Origin: Phaseolus vulgaris
Lineage: Eukaryota > Streptophyta > Magnoliopsida > Fabales > Fabaceae
Direction: 5' to 3'
Assembly: GCF_000499845.2 (NCBI RefSeq)
Contig: NW_027174118.1
Span: 80,442-144,441, forward strand
DNA length: 64,000 nt
A program made the translations under genes and the position numbers. Under the pieces are notes generated by a model. The model was given only the letters and a program-made list of their open reading frames with translations. It was not told where the DNA came from and did no database searches. Shown piece after piece: positions 32,401 through 37,489 of this stretch. Numbering within the stretch: position 1 is the stretch's first letter; every line of letters begins with the position of its first letter.

Positions 32401-34051
32401 GCTTAATCTCAGAATGTTAACTTGTTCATTAGAAAAAATCAACAAAATATATTCAACACTAATCATTCAAATGGAATATCAGTTTGTGAATTGATTAATG
32501 GATTGTGAATTATGACAAATGCCAAAACTAGCATTTAAATAACAAGGAAATTAACTGCAACTTTAGTATCTATAACAGAAAACAGAGGAGGACACAAGTT
32601 ATATCTAATGAGCCACATATCAAGGACAAATTAAAGTGAAATCAGGATCAAATTCAGAACAACATACTTTTCTCCATGTGAACGACAAAGTTGCAAGGAA
32701 AATGAGTGAAAAGTGCTGATAGTGAGTTCTTTAGCTGTTGTCTTCCCAGCTATAGATCCTATACGTTCTCTCATTTCAGAAGCAGCTGCTGTTGTGAATG
32801 TCATAGCCAGAATTTTTGATGGACTAATGCCCTGCTCATATTTAGCAGAGAATAGAAATAGAAATTACAAACAATTGAGCAACAAAATTTACAGAGGTAA
32901 AAACACTTAATCCATAAAGGTAGAAAAAGATGGACAGAGATCAAAGATACTCAAGTGAAAAGCATGTATCTCTTGGGAACAATTATTTTGTATCACCTCA
33001 TTGAGCAGCATCAATACACGCCCTACCATTGTGGATGTCTGATATAAAAAAAAATAACAAGAAAAATATATCTTTAATATGAAAATCAAAAAACTCAAGG
33101 GGAAAAGAAAATCCACATTCAATATGGACCAAAAAGGGCCCTAAAGTAGACGAAGACCTTTCCGCTTCCTGGACCAGCTACAATCATTAAAGGGGTTGAA
33201 ATATCAGTGCAAGCTGCTTCTCTTTGCCTGTCATTTAGGGACTGCAAGTATTTCAAATATTCCTCAGGCATGCTGCTGTTGCTATTTAGTAAACCTTGCA
33301 AGCTTGTATCCACTTCCTCTTGTTTAGTATGTAGCTCAACCCCAGAGCTAAGCAGGTAATCATTTCCTAAACCCCCAGAAACAGAATCGCATCCTGAACT
33401 CACACTAACCTCACCAGCAACATTGCTCTTGCTCAAAACTTTCTCGTCACATCTACGAACTAACTGCTGCTCTGCTGCCTTCTCTGCAGATTTCTGCTCA
33501 ACCAAAATGTCAATCTGCTCCAAAATAGAGTCATCAAAATGGTCATCAAGAAGGCCACTCGCCGAAAAATAATCCAGCTCTTTAGGTTTAGAGCCTTCAG
33601 GTTCTCTCCTTGGAGTTTCAAAAAGAGATTGACACAGATTCTGATTCGCGGAACCAAGTGCAGAAACAGACACATTCCTTGCATTGAACACATTCAGCGG
33701 CACCTCCGCAAGAGGAACTCTCTCCGCAACAGAATCCAAACCAACATCACCAGCATTCTTGACTCTACAAACAGCAATAGATTACGGAGCTTCAAATAAC
33801 GAAATTAATTCGCGCGCAGGCGTTTGAAAATGCATTGACGTTTATTCTCTTTCTCGCATTCGATCTTGGAAAAGCTAGTTAAAAGGAAATACGGCATTGC
33901 AGAAAATGGAAAATTGGGGAGGAGTAGAGAGAGAGAGAGAGGGTTACCGGTTAGGGTGACGGGGAGAAGAATCACAAGGTCTTTTTCGAGGGAGAATGGG
34001 CTTTGAAGAACTGAAATAAGCGCTGATTCGGCCACTTCGTTGCTCTGTCAT
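2206..34051 (-). CDS. SRS2-like: UvrD/Rep-type (SRS2-like) ATP-dependent DNA helicase, 22 exons, 3' end outside window
   Basis: Superfamily 1A DNA helicase of the UvrD/Rep/Srs2 family, expected to be nuclear and to act in recombination and repair by 3'-5' unwinding (family knowledge). Coding exons from 5' to 3': 34051-33948, 33764-33158, 33038-32997, 32831-32668, 30114-29916, 28333-28277, 28172-28067, 27970-27837, 27713-27639, 22794-22669, 22579-22448, 22356-22273, 16322-16209, 16072-15972, 15499-15433, 5472-5422, 5029-4952, 3737-3531, 3453-3415, 2590-2519, 2417-2331, 2262-2206. All junctions are GT-AG with matching phases, giving 2,703 bp and 901 residues without a stop. Motifs in order: Q-type LNDRQREAA, Walker A GPGSGKT (232-238), [33 protein letters not shown] (441-447), [50 protein letters not shown]. 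Plant relatives are longer, so a C-terminal part lies left of base 1. The gene appears intact despite about 29 kb of intron. Confidence 0.93.
3955..4400 (+). pseudogene. Copia RNase H fragment in helicase intron 17
   Basis: The plus strand carries a decayed copia RNase [10 protein letters not shown], then the usual [14 protein letters not shown] block seen as SWKSKKQNS(V)VRSHAEAEH with shifts and stops, and a tail ending near NLVHMIYI. It lacks LTRs. Orientation is opposite to the host gene. Confidence 0.7.
4401..4951. other. AT-rich intron 17 remainder
   Basis: AT-rich sequence between the RNase H remnant and helicase exon 17. I see no coding or repeat structure that I can name. Confidence 0.5.
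5640..6338 (-). pseudogene. Integrase core of the old copia element, split by a solo LTR
   Basis: Minus strand: [19 protein letters not shown], the second catalytic Asp in [20 protein letters not shown], then after the solo [24 protein letters not shown] with the catalytic Glu, [17 protein letters not shown], ending near 5,640. The reading frame is damaged. Confidence 0.85.
5813..6140 (-). mobile_element. Solo LTR, 328 bp, TSD GAATA
   Basis: The insert has LTR-like ends TGTTAGGT...CCTAACA and is flanked by the 5-bp duplication GAATA (5,808-5,812 and 6,141-6,145). It interrupts the copia integrase exactly between SHSI and HHQIS. Length and ends fit a copia-type solo LTR; strand is arbitrary. 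Coding sequence is absent, so the parent family is unknown. Confidence 0.8.
6339..6578 (+). repeat. 5' LTR of the copia element
   Basis: Starts TGTTGCATAATCAGGAG and ends TTTCTTTCCACT directly before the PBS. A TATA-like TCTATAAATAG near 6,511 is the likely promoter. It matches the 3' LTR over the whole length with few differences. The end CT instead of the usual CA is odd, but the CT is present in both LTRs and makes the flanking duplications agree. Confidence 0.92.
6579..6591 (+). promoter_or_regulatory. Primer-binding site 1 (initiator tRNA-Met)
   Basis: TGGTATCAGAGCC abuts the 5' LTR and matches the 3' end of plant initiator tRNA-Met as used by copia elements. What follows is the TRIM internal region, not copia leader. 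Confidence 0.9.
6592..6827 (+). mobile_element. TRIM internal region plus one LTR, fused at the copia PBS
   Basis: 6,592-6,692 matches the internal region of the TRIM at 29,119-29,190 (GTGTTGGGCCTATCGTGTCA; GCTATCGGACCACCCATAAT). A purine tract (GGCGTGAGGGG) follows, then a 123-bp LTR 6,705-6,827 (GTTGGAGATCCCACATTGCC; TATATAAGTGGGTGCAAACC). No second TRIM LTR and no target duplication are seen; a second PBS follows immediately. Confidence 0.85.
6828..6840 (+). promoter_or_regulatory. Primer-binding site 2 (initiator tRNA-Met)
   Basis: TGGTATCAGAGCT directly follows the TRIM LTR and leads into the copia leader (CCTGATCTGGGAGACTC). Together with PBS 1 it marks the two joints of the TRIM-copia chimera. 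Confidence 0.85.
6966..8674 (+). mobile_element. SIRE-like solo LTR, 1,709 bp, TSD ACTGC
   Basis: Starts TGTTG and ends CAACA (perfect 5-bp terminal inverted repeat), flanked by ACTGC at 6,961-6,965 and 8,675-8,679. Inside are features typical of SIRE/Maximus-type LTRs: GAGACTGGATGTAGCTC, GTGAACCAGTATAAAA near 8,139, TGCACTC, and the end motif CAATTCACCCCTCCCCTCTT. It has no coding region. A roughly 114-bp period is duplicated at 7,155-7,390. The insertion lies in the copia leader. Confidence 0.9.
8841..9329 (+). pseudogene. Copia protease and GAG-pre-integrase start
   Basis: The ATG at 8,841 opens [17 protein letters not shown], and only about 30 residues later comes the protease signature [18 protein letters not shown], followed by [18 protein letters not shown] and the GAG-pre-integrase lead ([18 protein letters not shown]). 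A copia gag with zinc knuckle (about 250-300 residues) should precede this and is absent, so the element is internally deleted. The frame breaks near 9,330. Confidence 0.9.
9360..10286 (+). pseudogene. Copia integrase
   Basis: [15 protein letters not shown] (near 9,371), then [16 protein letters not shown] (first catalytic Asp), [14 protein letters not shown] (second Asp) and [14 protein letters not shown] (Glu), followed by [31 protein letters not shown] and [19 protein letters not shown]. All DDE residues are present. There is a TAG near 9,634 and a stop at 10,284. Confidence 0.92.
10690..12195 (+). pseudogene. Copia reverse transcriptase and RNase H
   Basis: RT begins [40 protein letters not shown] and [16 protein letters not shown] frameshift near 10,990 follows, then [24 protein letters not shown] and the catalytic [17 protein letters not shown] stop near 11,377 is followed by [20 protein letters not shown] and RNase H ([75 protein letters not shown]). 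It ends DIHSPT at 12,195, just before the polypurine tract. A TGA interrupts it near 11,887. Confidence 0.93.
12192..12202 (+). promoter_or_regulatory. Polypurine tract of the copia element
   Basis: TTGAGGGGGAG immediately before the 3' LTR is the usual plus-strand primer of copia elements. Confidence 0.85.
12203..12442 (+). repeat. 3' LTR of the copia element
   Basis: Second copy of the 240-bp LTR (TGTTGCATAATCAGGAG...TTTCTTTCCACT). By eye it differs from the 5' copy at only a handful of sites, so the insertion is fairly young compared with its flanks. Confidence 0.92.
12443..13075 (-). pseudogene. Protease and GAG-pre-integrase of the old copia element
   Basis: Minus strand: [18 protein letters not shown] corresponds to the protease box (normally DSGA.DH.), so the catalytic loop is mutated. 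[39 protein letters not shown] and [19 protein letters not shown] follow across several stops and shifts. It continues into integrase on the other side of the 6.1-kb insertion. Confidence 0.8.
13080..14143 (-). pseudogene. Copia gag of the old element
   Basis: Minus strand reads [17 protein letters not shown] (gag N-terminus), then [37 protein letters not shown] and [13 protein letters not shown], the UBN2-type gag core. A zinc knuckle in [19 protein letters not shown] lies near 13,250. Several stops and shifts make it non-functional. Confidence 0.85.
14160..14516 (-). repeat. LTR between an RNase H end and a gag start
   Basis: On the minus strand a polypurine-like GAGAGGGGATGG ends at 14,517 and TGTAAAAATAAGTTTG follows, as expected for an LTR start. 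A TATAAATAC-type box lies near 14,372. The lower border near 14,160 is uncertain because I found no clean PBS. RNase H lies upstream and gag downstream. Confidence 0.6.
14530..14870 (-). pseudogene. Copia RNase H C-terminal fragment
   Basis: Minus strand: [37 protein letters not shown] and a decayed tail to the polypurine tract at 14,517-14,530. It lacks an RT part on its upstream side. Confidence 0.75.
14871..15432. other. Intron 15, 5' part without recognisable features
   Basis: AT-rich intron sequence between the RNase H fragment and helicase exon 15; no coding, LTR or hairpin structure that I can support. Confidence 0.5.
15433..16322 (-). CDS. Helicase exons 13-15
   Basis: Exon 13 (114 bp) reads [18 protein letters not shown], exon 14 (101 bp) [18 protein letters not shown] and exon 15 (67 bp) [18 protein letters not shown]. 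The exon 14-15 junction is phase 2 and restores Arg. These encode the less conserved helical part of domain 2B, without catalytic motifs; they are accepted because splice sites, phase and open frame agree. Confidence 0.87.
16323..21061. other. Helicase intron 12, mostly unassigned
   Basis: Long AT-rich intron. Around 18,160-18,360 there is LTR-like texture (CTATAAAAAGATGC followed by a T-rich tract and GCATAGAAGGCTAG), and the phrase GACGCATG recurs at 18,495-18,575, but no element ends were found. The minus-strand open stretch at 17,487-17,239 has no recognisable domain. From 19,560 to 20,500 it is strongly AT-rich with nothing visible. Confidence 0.45.
21062..22045 (+). mobile_element. Degenerate copia-type LTR and leader remnants
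   Basis: TGTTGGAATATTTTAGG at 21,062 starts an LTR-like segment with CCTATAAATAGAAGG near 21,304. An ATG at 21,732 reads [20 protein letters not shown], which looks like a gag beginning and stops quickly. From about 21,870 a second LTR-like stretch (TTAGTTTTCCTGTTGTGAAT; TGCTGACGTAGACATAGG) follows. Internal genes are missing. The assignment rests on sequence style. Confidence 0.5.
22273..22794 (-). CDS. Helicase exons 10-12: motif IV region
   Basis: Three phase-0 exons of 126, 132 and 84 bp. Exon 10 starts [18 protein letters not shown] (motif IV, the Arg contacting ATP). Exon 11 contains NIAILYRRQ and exon 12 starts [17 protein letters not shown]. They follow the 4.8-kb intron 9, which contains an antisense-nested copia element, and precede the 5.9-kb intron 12. 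Confidence 0.93.
23059..23225 (-). repeat. 3' LTR of the minus-strand copia element
   Basis: Minus-strand TGTTAGATATTATTATATA directly after the polypurine tract, ending ACTTGTCA. A TATA-type stretch (CTATATAAGC) lies near 23,130. Only this LTR is seen. Related LTR sequence occurs at 28,700-28,815. Confidence 0.65.
23226..24380 (-). pseudogene. Copia RNase H, split by a MITE
   Basis: Minus strand: [75 protein letters not shown], then after the [21 protein letters not shown] and the C-terminus close to the polypurine tract. The catalytic DVDWAG is kept but stops break the tail. Confidence 0.85.
23431..23836. mobile_element. GC-rich MITE, 406 bp, TSD TGAAAAACT
   Basis: AGGGGTGGCAATGCGGG at the left and its inverse (CTTTGCCACCCCT plus one C) at the right. 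TGAAAAACT flanks at 23,422-23,430 and 23,837-23,845. Subterminal arms are rich in GGCCCG and the centre is AT-rich. The duplication length (8-9 bp) would fit an hAT or Mutator-type element; I cannot decide. It interrupts copia RNase H. Confidence 0.82.
24381..25160 (-). pseudogene. Copia reverse transcriptase fragment
   Basis: Minus strand, decayed: [15 protein letters not shown] near 25,130, [34 protein letters not shown] and a mutated YVDD region near 24,600. It matches the fragment at 1-1,455 closely, in inverted orientation. Several stops. Confidence 0.82.
25155..25475 (-). repeat. Tandem duplication of a TRIM LTR and flanking copia bases
   Basis: A block of about 160 bp occurs twice (about 25,155-25,315 and 25,317-25,475). 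Each begins with AAGGCATCACCTA...ATTTTGGAATGGA, which is copia RT sequence, and continues into a TRIM LTR. The duplication joined copia and TRIM sequence and so happened after the TRIM insertion. Confidence 0.7.
25352..25726 (-). mobile_element. TRIM element with two LTRs
   Basis: Minus strand: 5' LTR (about 25,726-25,605), PBS-like ATATGTTATCAGAGCC near 25,604-25,589, a short non-coding internal region, a GGGGGG-rich polypurine tract near 25,487, and a 3' LTR down to about 25,352. It is far too short to code for proteins, hence a terminal-repeat retrotransposon in miniature. It separates copia linker from RT. Confidence 0.75.
25782..26490. mobile_element. MITE-like insert, 709 bp, TSD ATGGTTTATGG
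   Basis: Flanked by the identical 11-mer ATGGTTTATGG (25,771-25,781 and 26,491-26,501). The ends are loosely inverted: GTTATAGAATCGAGATACGA at the left against GTTAGAAAGAATCGTATGAA read inward from the right. The motif GAATCG recurs many times on both strands near the ends and the centre is AT-rich. A 9-11-bp duplication suggests a Mutator-like non-autonomous element; that assignment is tentative. Confidence 0.7.
26502..26785 (-). pseudogene. Copia integrase C-terminal linker
   Basis: Minus strand: [35 protein letters not shown] and [14 protein letters not shown], nearly the same as the linker at 450-710 on the plus strand. The integrase core itself is missing; another copia end abuts at 26,795. 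Confidence 0.8.
26795..27300 (+). mobile_element. 3' end of another copia element: RNase H tail, polypurine tract, LTR part
   Basis: [19 protein letters not shown] tail near 26,803 is followed by CTTGAGAGGGAGT (polypurine tract) and TATTAGATGTATTTTACT, a mutated TGTTAGATGT LTR start. The LTR-like sequence runs on with AAGTGGCATGTTCTTCG near 27,058; its end is not clear. Confidence 0.6.
27639..28333 (-). CDS. Helicase exons 6-9: Walker B and motif III
   Basis: Exon 6 reads [19 protein letters not shown]; exon 7 carries ALDYHDLI, the usual approach to motif II. Exon 8 has the Walker B box [10 protein letters not shown] and ends VGDDDQ; exon 9 continues [16 protein letters not shown], the sensor motif III. 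Asp441 and Glu442 of DEFQD are the expected Mg-ATP residues and both are present. Donor and acceptor sites are canonical and the phases match at each step. Confidence 0.94.
28336..28984 (-). mobile_element. Copia 3'-end remnant in helicase intron 5
   Basis: 28,700-28,935 on the minus strand resembles the RNase H tail, polypurine tract and LTR at 23,060-23,320 (for example TAAGTTGGTGCATACAAATT against CAAGCTGGTGCATATAAATT). It is followed by about 50 bp resembling the 6.3-kb copia LTR (CCTTAATTAGGTTGTAAA near 28,952). The left part has no recognisable feature. Confidence 0.6.
28985..29195 (+). mobile_element. TRIM copy: 5' LTR, PBS and internal region
   Basis: 121-bp LTR (28,985-29,105; GAGATCCCACATCGACTAGA, TATATAAGTGGGTGCAAACC), then TGGTATCAGAGCC (29,106-29,118) and internal sequence to about 29,195, where it is cut off. 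It is the best-preserved copy for defining the family. Confidence 0.8.
29196..29420. repeat. Imperfect direct repeat, period about 111 bp
   Basis: The phrase TTCAAGCCA..TGAATGGAATA...GTGGAATGACACTTTACTTCAC occurs twice (near 29,203 and 29,315). Origin unknown; probably LTR-end sequence of another element. Confidence 0.6.
29916..33038 (-). CDS. Helicase exons 3-5: motifs Ia-Ib of domain 1A and start of 1B
   Basis: Exon 3 (42 bp) begins with the Thr that completes GKT ([14 protein letters not shown]). Exon 4 (164 bp) carries motif Ia ([18 protein letters not shown]) and [17 protein letters not shown]. Exon 5 (199 bp) reads [20 protein letters not shown] then a lysine-rich helix ending WQKFVAQ. 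The phase-2 junction between exons 4 and 5 regenerates Lys. Intron 4 between them is 2.55 kb and holds a tandem duplication and a degenerate TRIM. Confidence 0.92.
30115..30823. other. Helicase intron 4, no feature seen
   Basis: AT-rich intron following exon 5; short open stretches lack codon structure or known motifs. Confidence 0.5.
30824..31130. repeat. Tandem duplication, period about 151 bp
   Basis: Two copies of a unit starting AAGTATAATGTTT.AATTGGG and containing CTCTTAATTAGGTTTAAGAG, which is itself a palindrome-like hairpin core. The copies differ by scattered substitutions. Confidence 0.8.
31741..32138 (-). mobile_element. Diverged full-length TRIM
   Basis: Minus strand: LTR from 32,138 (TGTTCGAAATTCTACATCGA) with an internal 33-bp duplication (GACTAGAAATATGATCA twice), TATATAAGTGAGTG, a decayed PBS region near 31,993, internal region, GGGGATGTGTGTTGGAG near 31,865, and a second LTR to about 31,741. 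It is older than the copy at 28,985. Confidence 0.7.
33158..34051 (-). CDS. Helicase exons 1-2: N-terminal tail, Q motif and Walker A
   Basis: Exon 1 starts at the ATG 34,051-34,049 ([18 protein letters not shown]) and ends in phase 2 at 33,948 before GTAACC. I prefer this start to the internal Met at 33,739 because exon 1 joins exon 2 (acceptor TTTGTAG) in frame and yields a continuous basic N-terminus ([20 protein letters not shown]). Exon 2 (607 bp) encodes an acidic, probably disordered region ([18 protein letters not shown]), then [10 protein letters not shown] and the P-loop [10 protein letters not shown], which ends exactly at the donor. The tail is typical of the plant homologues and would carry regulatory or partner-binding functions; that is inference. 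Confidence 0.9.
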
Positions 34052-35389
34052 TTCTGTGGGAACTGCACAACGTCAAACCCTGCCGCAGTTACTCACAGAG
34101 TATGCTGCTATGTACATGAAGGAAGCCACTAATCACTATCGTCTCTTTCCCCCTCTTTTGAATGGGTTTTCTTTCTTTCCCTCCTTTAAAAAACCATTTT
34201 TATTTATTTATTTCCTTTTAGAGAAAAATAACTATAATTGTCATTTTAAAATATTATTTTTACATAAGAATGTCTTATATAATTTCAAATATCATGTTCG
34301 AATGTTAGGCAATTACTTCTTGCATAATAATATCACTCTACCAAATTTCAGATGAAAATACCTTTAAATAATAAATAAAAGGGGTACCTATAAAAATACA
34401 TTTTTGGATTTGTTTTAGAATATTTTTTCAGATTTTTTTCTATAATAAATTTTTTGTATTATGAAAAAAAAAATTCATAATGAAATTTTGATTTTTTAAT
34501 TTCATTCCGAATTTTTATTTTTGGAACACAATAATTTTTCTAGATCTACTTTTCCATAATATATTATTTTAATTTTAGATTTTTATCTGAAATAAAGGAT
34601 ATTTTAGAAATTTAAAACTATGTGGGTGTAGGTTCGAAATTATTGGGTACAGAAAGAATTTGTCTAAATATTGTGGGTCAAATTTTTTAAGAATCTTAAG
34701 ATTTAGTAATTTTAATTTTAATAAATTTATATAGTAACTTTAAAAATATTTTTATAAATTTATGAACATTTCAAAAGTATTTTATGAAATTCTAGAAAAT
34801 ATTTAAACTAGAGTAAATGAAAAAATAAAATATCAGTTTCGGGTAATGAAAAGTCCCACCAATTTAATTTTTTATATTTAATAGTTAGATTTTTAATTTC
34901 ATATTACTTTATATTCCATTTATACTAAATTATTTTCACTCGCTCATTGATAAAAAAAATATAGCTATCTCTCATAAGTGGTAAAAGAAACTTCTAAAAT
35001 TTTAAAAATATTATTTTTATAAGAAATGATGTTTTAAAAATAATAAAAAATTATAAAAGTGTAAATATTTATGAAAATTATTTATTAGAACAAAATTTAT
35101 AAAAAATTAATATATGTTATTTAAAAATATGTGACATAATAAATATAATTAAAGTATAATAAAAACTTATGCATGACTTGTAAGAACCAGTTGAGATGTT
35201 CATAGTCTTCGGTATTAATATTTTTTCAAATAAAATTATCAATTCTTTACAAATATAGACAAACTTTTGTTACACCTGATAATTTTGAACCTGCACTTGA
35301 TGGTTAATTTTCCTTAATGCGTACTAAATAAAACTTGAGTACCGATATTTTGACACCTCTGTTGAGGTTGCTCCAAATTACATCCGGTT
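34052..35389. other. Upstream flank of the helicase gene, AT-rich
   Basis: The minus-strand promoter and 5' UTR of the helicase must lie just right of 34,051, but no convincing TATA box or initiator stands out. From 34,200 to 35,300 the sequence is very AT-rich and holds nothing that I can name. Confidence 0.4.
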
Positions 35390-35805
35390 GACATGGCACT
35401 TTTAATATTAAAGAAAGAGTGTGTGAGTCCAGTTGCTGAGTTGGAAAAAAAAAACAAAATAAACCTCATTTGGAAGGTGCGTTTGAGAAAAGAGTTTCTG
35501 AAAGGGAGAAGGAGTGAGTTCGAAAAAGGGTTTTTGAAAGGGAGAGGGAGTGCGTTCGAAAAAAGGATTTGTTCTTTCATTGAGTTGTGCGTTTGAAAGG
35601 TAGTGTTGTGGATTGCGAAGGGACTTTGTTGCCTTTGCTCTTCATTGCGGAAAAACAGGTTCGAATTTGCGTTTTCGATTGGTAGGGTTTTCGATTGGTG
35701 GGGTTTTGGATTGGGCGCGGCGGATAGGGTTTTTGATTGGCCGGTAAACAAGCGTGCGGCGATTATTGAAGGGAGACAGAAGCTTTAAAGACGAGCGTTG
35801 CCATT
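35390..35805 (+). other. Possible 5' UTR exon of a plus-strand host gene
   Basis: A purine-rich leader with two similar GAAAGGGAGA.GGAGTG.GTTCGAAAAA units ends CCATTAG before a good donor GTATGTATTTTGG at 35,806. There is no long coding frame. It could be the first exon of the gene whose remnants occur at 50,985; that link is inference. Confidence 0.35.
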
Positions 35806-36575
35806 AGGTATGTATTTTGGTTTGGTTTAGGGTTTGCCTTATTTTGGTTTGGTTGATTTCCGTTATGAAACGATCATTTTGTAATCTTTTCAATAATGAA
35901 TGGATGAGTGGATATGCTTAGTTGCTATTAATATAAGGTTTTGTTTATAGCTATTCACTTTATTGAAAGAAGCAAAGTGTAAAAAAAAATCAAAATGGTT
36001 TATGTGGAAAATTTTGAATCATCATAATTGCATATATAATCCCCGCGTCATCTACTTCCTTGTATAGTTGATCAATACAATCTTGTAATTGATGTTGGCA
36101 GAGAGTGAGATTTTATTTAGCCAAAAGTGGTGCACATTTTAGCAAACCATGAACCATACTACTAATATTGATCGTAGAACATGAAACAAACCTTGTAGTG
36201 CTTGAGCAATTGCAGTCTTTTGAACTTGAATGTGGGAGTTATCAGATCTCTGTCCATGTGAAAGGGATTTGGTTCAAGGTGAACAGCTTTTAGCAATTAT
36301 TAAAATAAATTTTTAATTTTAACAATTTTATTTTGGACAACCTTAATTCCTTATCACATCACAATTCTTAATTTTCTTCTTCTTTTTCTCTTCTTGACCA
36401 CTTGACAAATATGTTCAGTCAGGTAAACATTTTTCTCCACCTCATTATACCTCATTAGTTGTAATTTTTTTTAAAAGAATTGTCCTGTTCCAACATCATG
36501 TATCGTACCTCTTTGTTTCGATCTTGTAAGTAAGTATTTGCCCCATTTGGTCAGTGAGAAAAAGCACACTGAATA

Positions 36576-36577
36576 GT

Positions 36578-36612
<35 letters not shown>
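36576..36612. repeat. CT/AT microsatellite
   Basis: CTCTCTCTCTATATATAT... run. A paralogous AT run at 51,769-51,793 starts the second copy of the duplicated segment. Confidence 0.85.
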
Positions 36613-36795
36613 GTTTATATTATTGTTTTAACACTGGGAGTTCAACTGTGTCTATTTTACATTATTGACAAAAGGATTAAAACTGAGAGAATATCAACAG
36701 CGTCATATTTACCCACAAGATCAAAATATAGTATAATAGTACGACTGAAACTAACTACGAGTAAGCTGTTGGTAGTCCTTGAGATTATTTGAGTT
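36613..36795. repeat. Left half of duplicated host segment, copy A
   Basis: Similar to 51,794-51,950 (GTTTATATTATTGTTTTAA; TCAACTGTGTCTATTTTACA; GATCAAAATATAGTATAA; TGTTGGTAGTCCTTGA). It ends in GTT, the target site of the CACTA element, and continues at 50,598. Confidence 0.85.
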
Positions 36796-36829
36796 CACTA
36801 CAAAAAAAAGTGTATATTGTGGCGGTTTT
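36796..36829 (+). repeat. Left TIR of the CACTA element
   Basis: CACTACAAAAAAAAGTGTA at the end followed by TTGTGGCGGTTTT; four mismatches to the right TIR over 34 bp. Confidence 0.95.
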
Positions 36830-37020
36830 TTTCGTATAAAGTGGCATTTATAACCGCCACAATATACGCTTGTGGCGGTTTCCCAAACCGCCATAGAACT
36901 GGGCGCCACAAAGTTTAATGTGGCGGTTTTATGTTACCCGCCGCAACACCCGCCACTTTAAACATAGTGTAAGTAGTGGCGGTTTTTATCTGTAAGTAGT
37001 GTCAGTTATAACTGTCGCAA
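36830..37020. repeat. Left subterminal repeat zone
   Basis: The octamer TGGCGGTT or its inverse AACCGCCA, plus near-matches, occurs at least seven times in under 200 bp. In En/Spm such clustered short motifs bind the TNPA protein. That they do so here is inference. Confidence 0.75.
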
Positions 37021-37489
37021 TTTACAATCATTGAAGAAGATTCTGACACCATAATATTCGTAAGTAGTGGCGTTTTTAACTGACGTAATTTTATTACTGA
37101 ATAAGGAAAATTTAACCACTTTTTTATAATTTTTTTTATAATTTTTTTTATAATCTGTTTTATACAATTATAAAATTTAACCACCACTTTTCTATAATCT
37201 TTTTTATAATCTGTTTTATACAATTATAAAATTTAACCACCACTTTTTCAAAATAAAATAAAATAATGTATAAAGTTATAATCATCCATTCATTTCATTA
37301 AAAATTAAAGCACACATAATAATGTTCAAATGTTTATATGTAATTGAAAGTTAAAACACACATAATAATGTTCAAAAGTTTAAAACACATAAAAAGTTCA
37401 TACATCCCTAATTAAGTTTAAAATTCCAACACATAGTTGTTCAAAAGTTCATACATTCCTAGTCAAGTTTAAAATTAAAACACACATCT

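Noticed and set aside
33119..33739. Helicase start at the internal Met 33,739
   Set aside because: An upstream exon at 34,051-33,948 joins in frame with good splice sites and extends the protein naturally.
33805..34035. Minus-strand frame [14 protein letters not shown] as a protein
   Set aside because: It is exon 1 of the helicase read in the wrong frame, running into intron 1.
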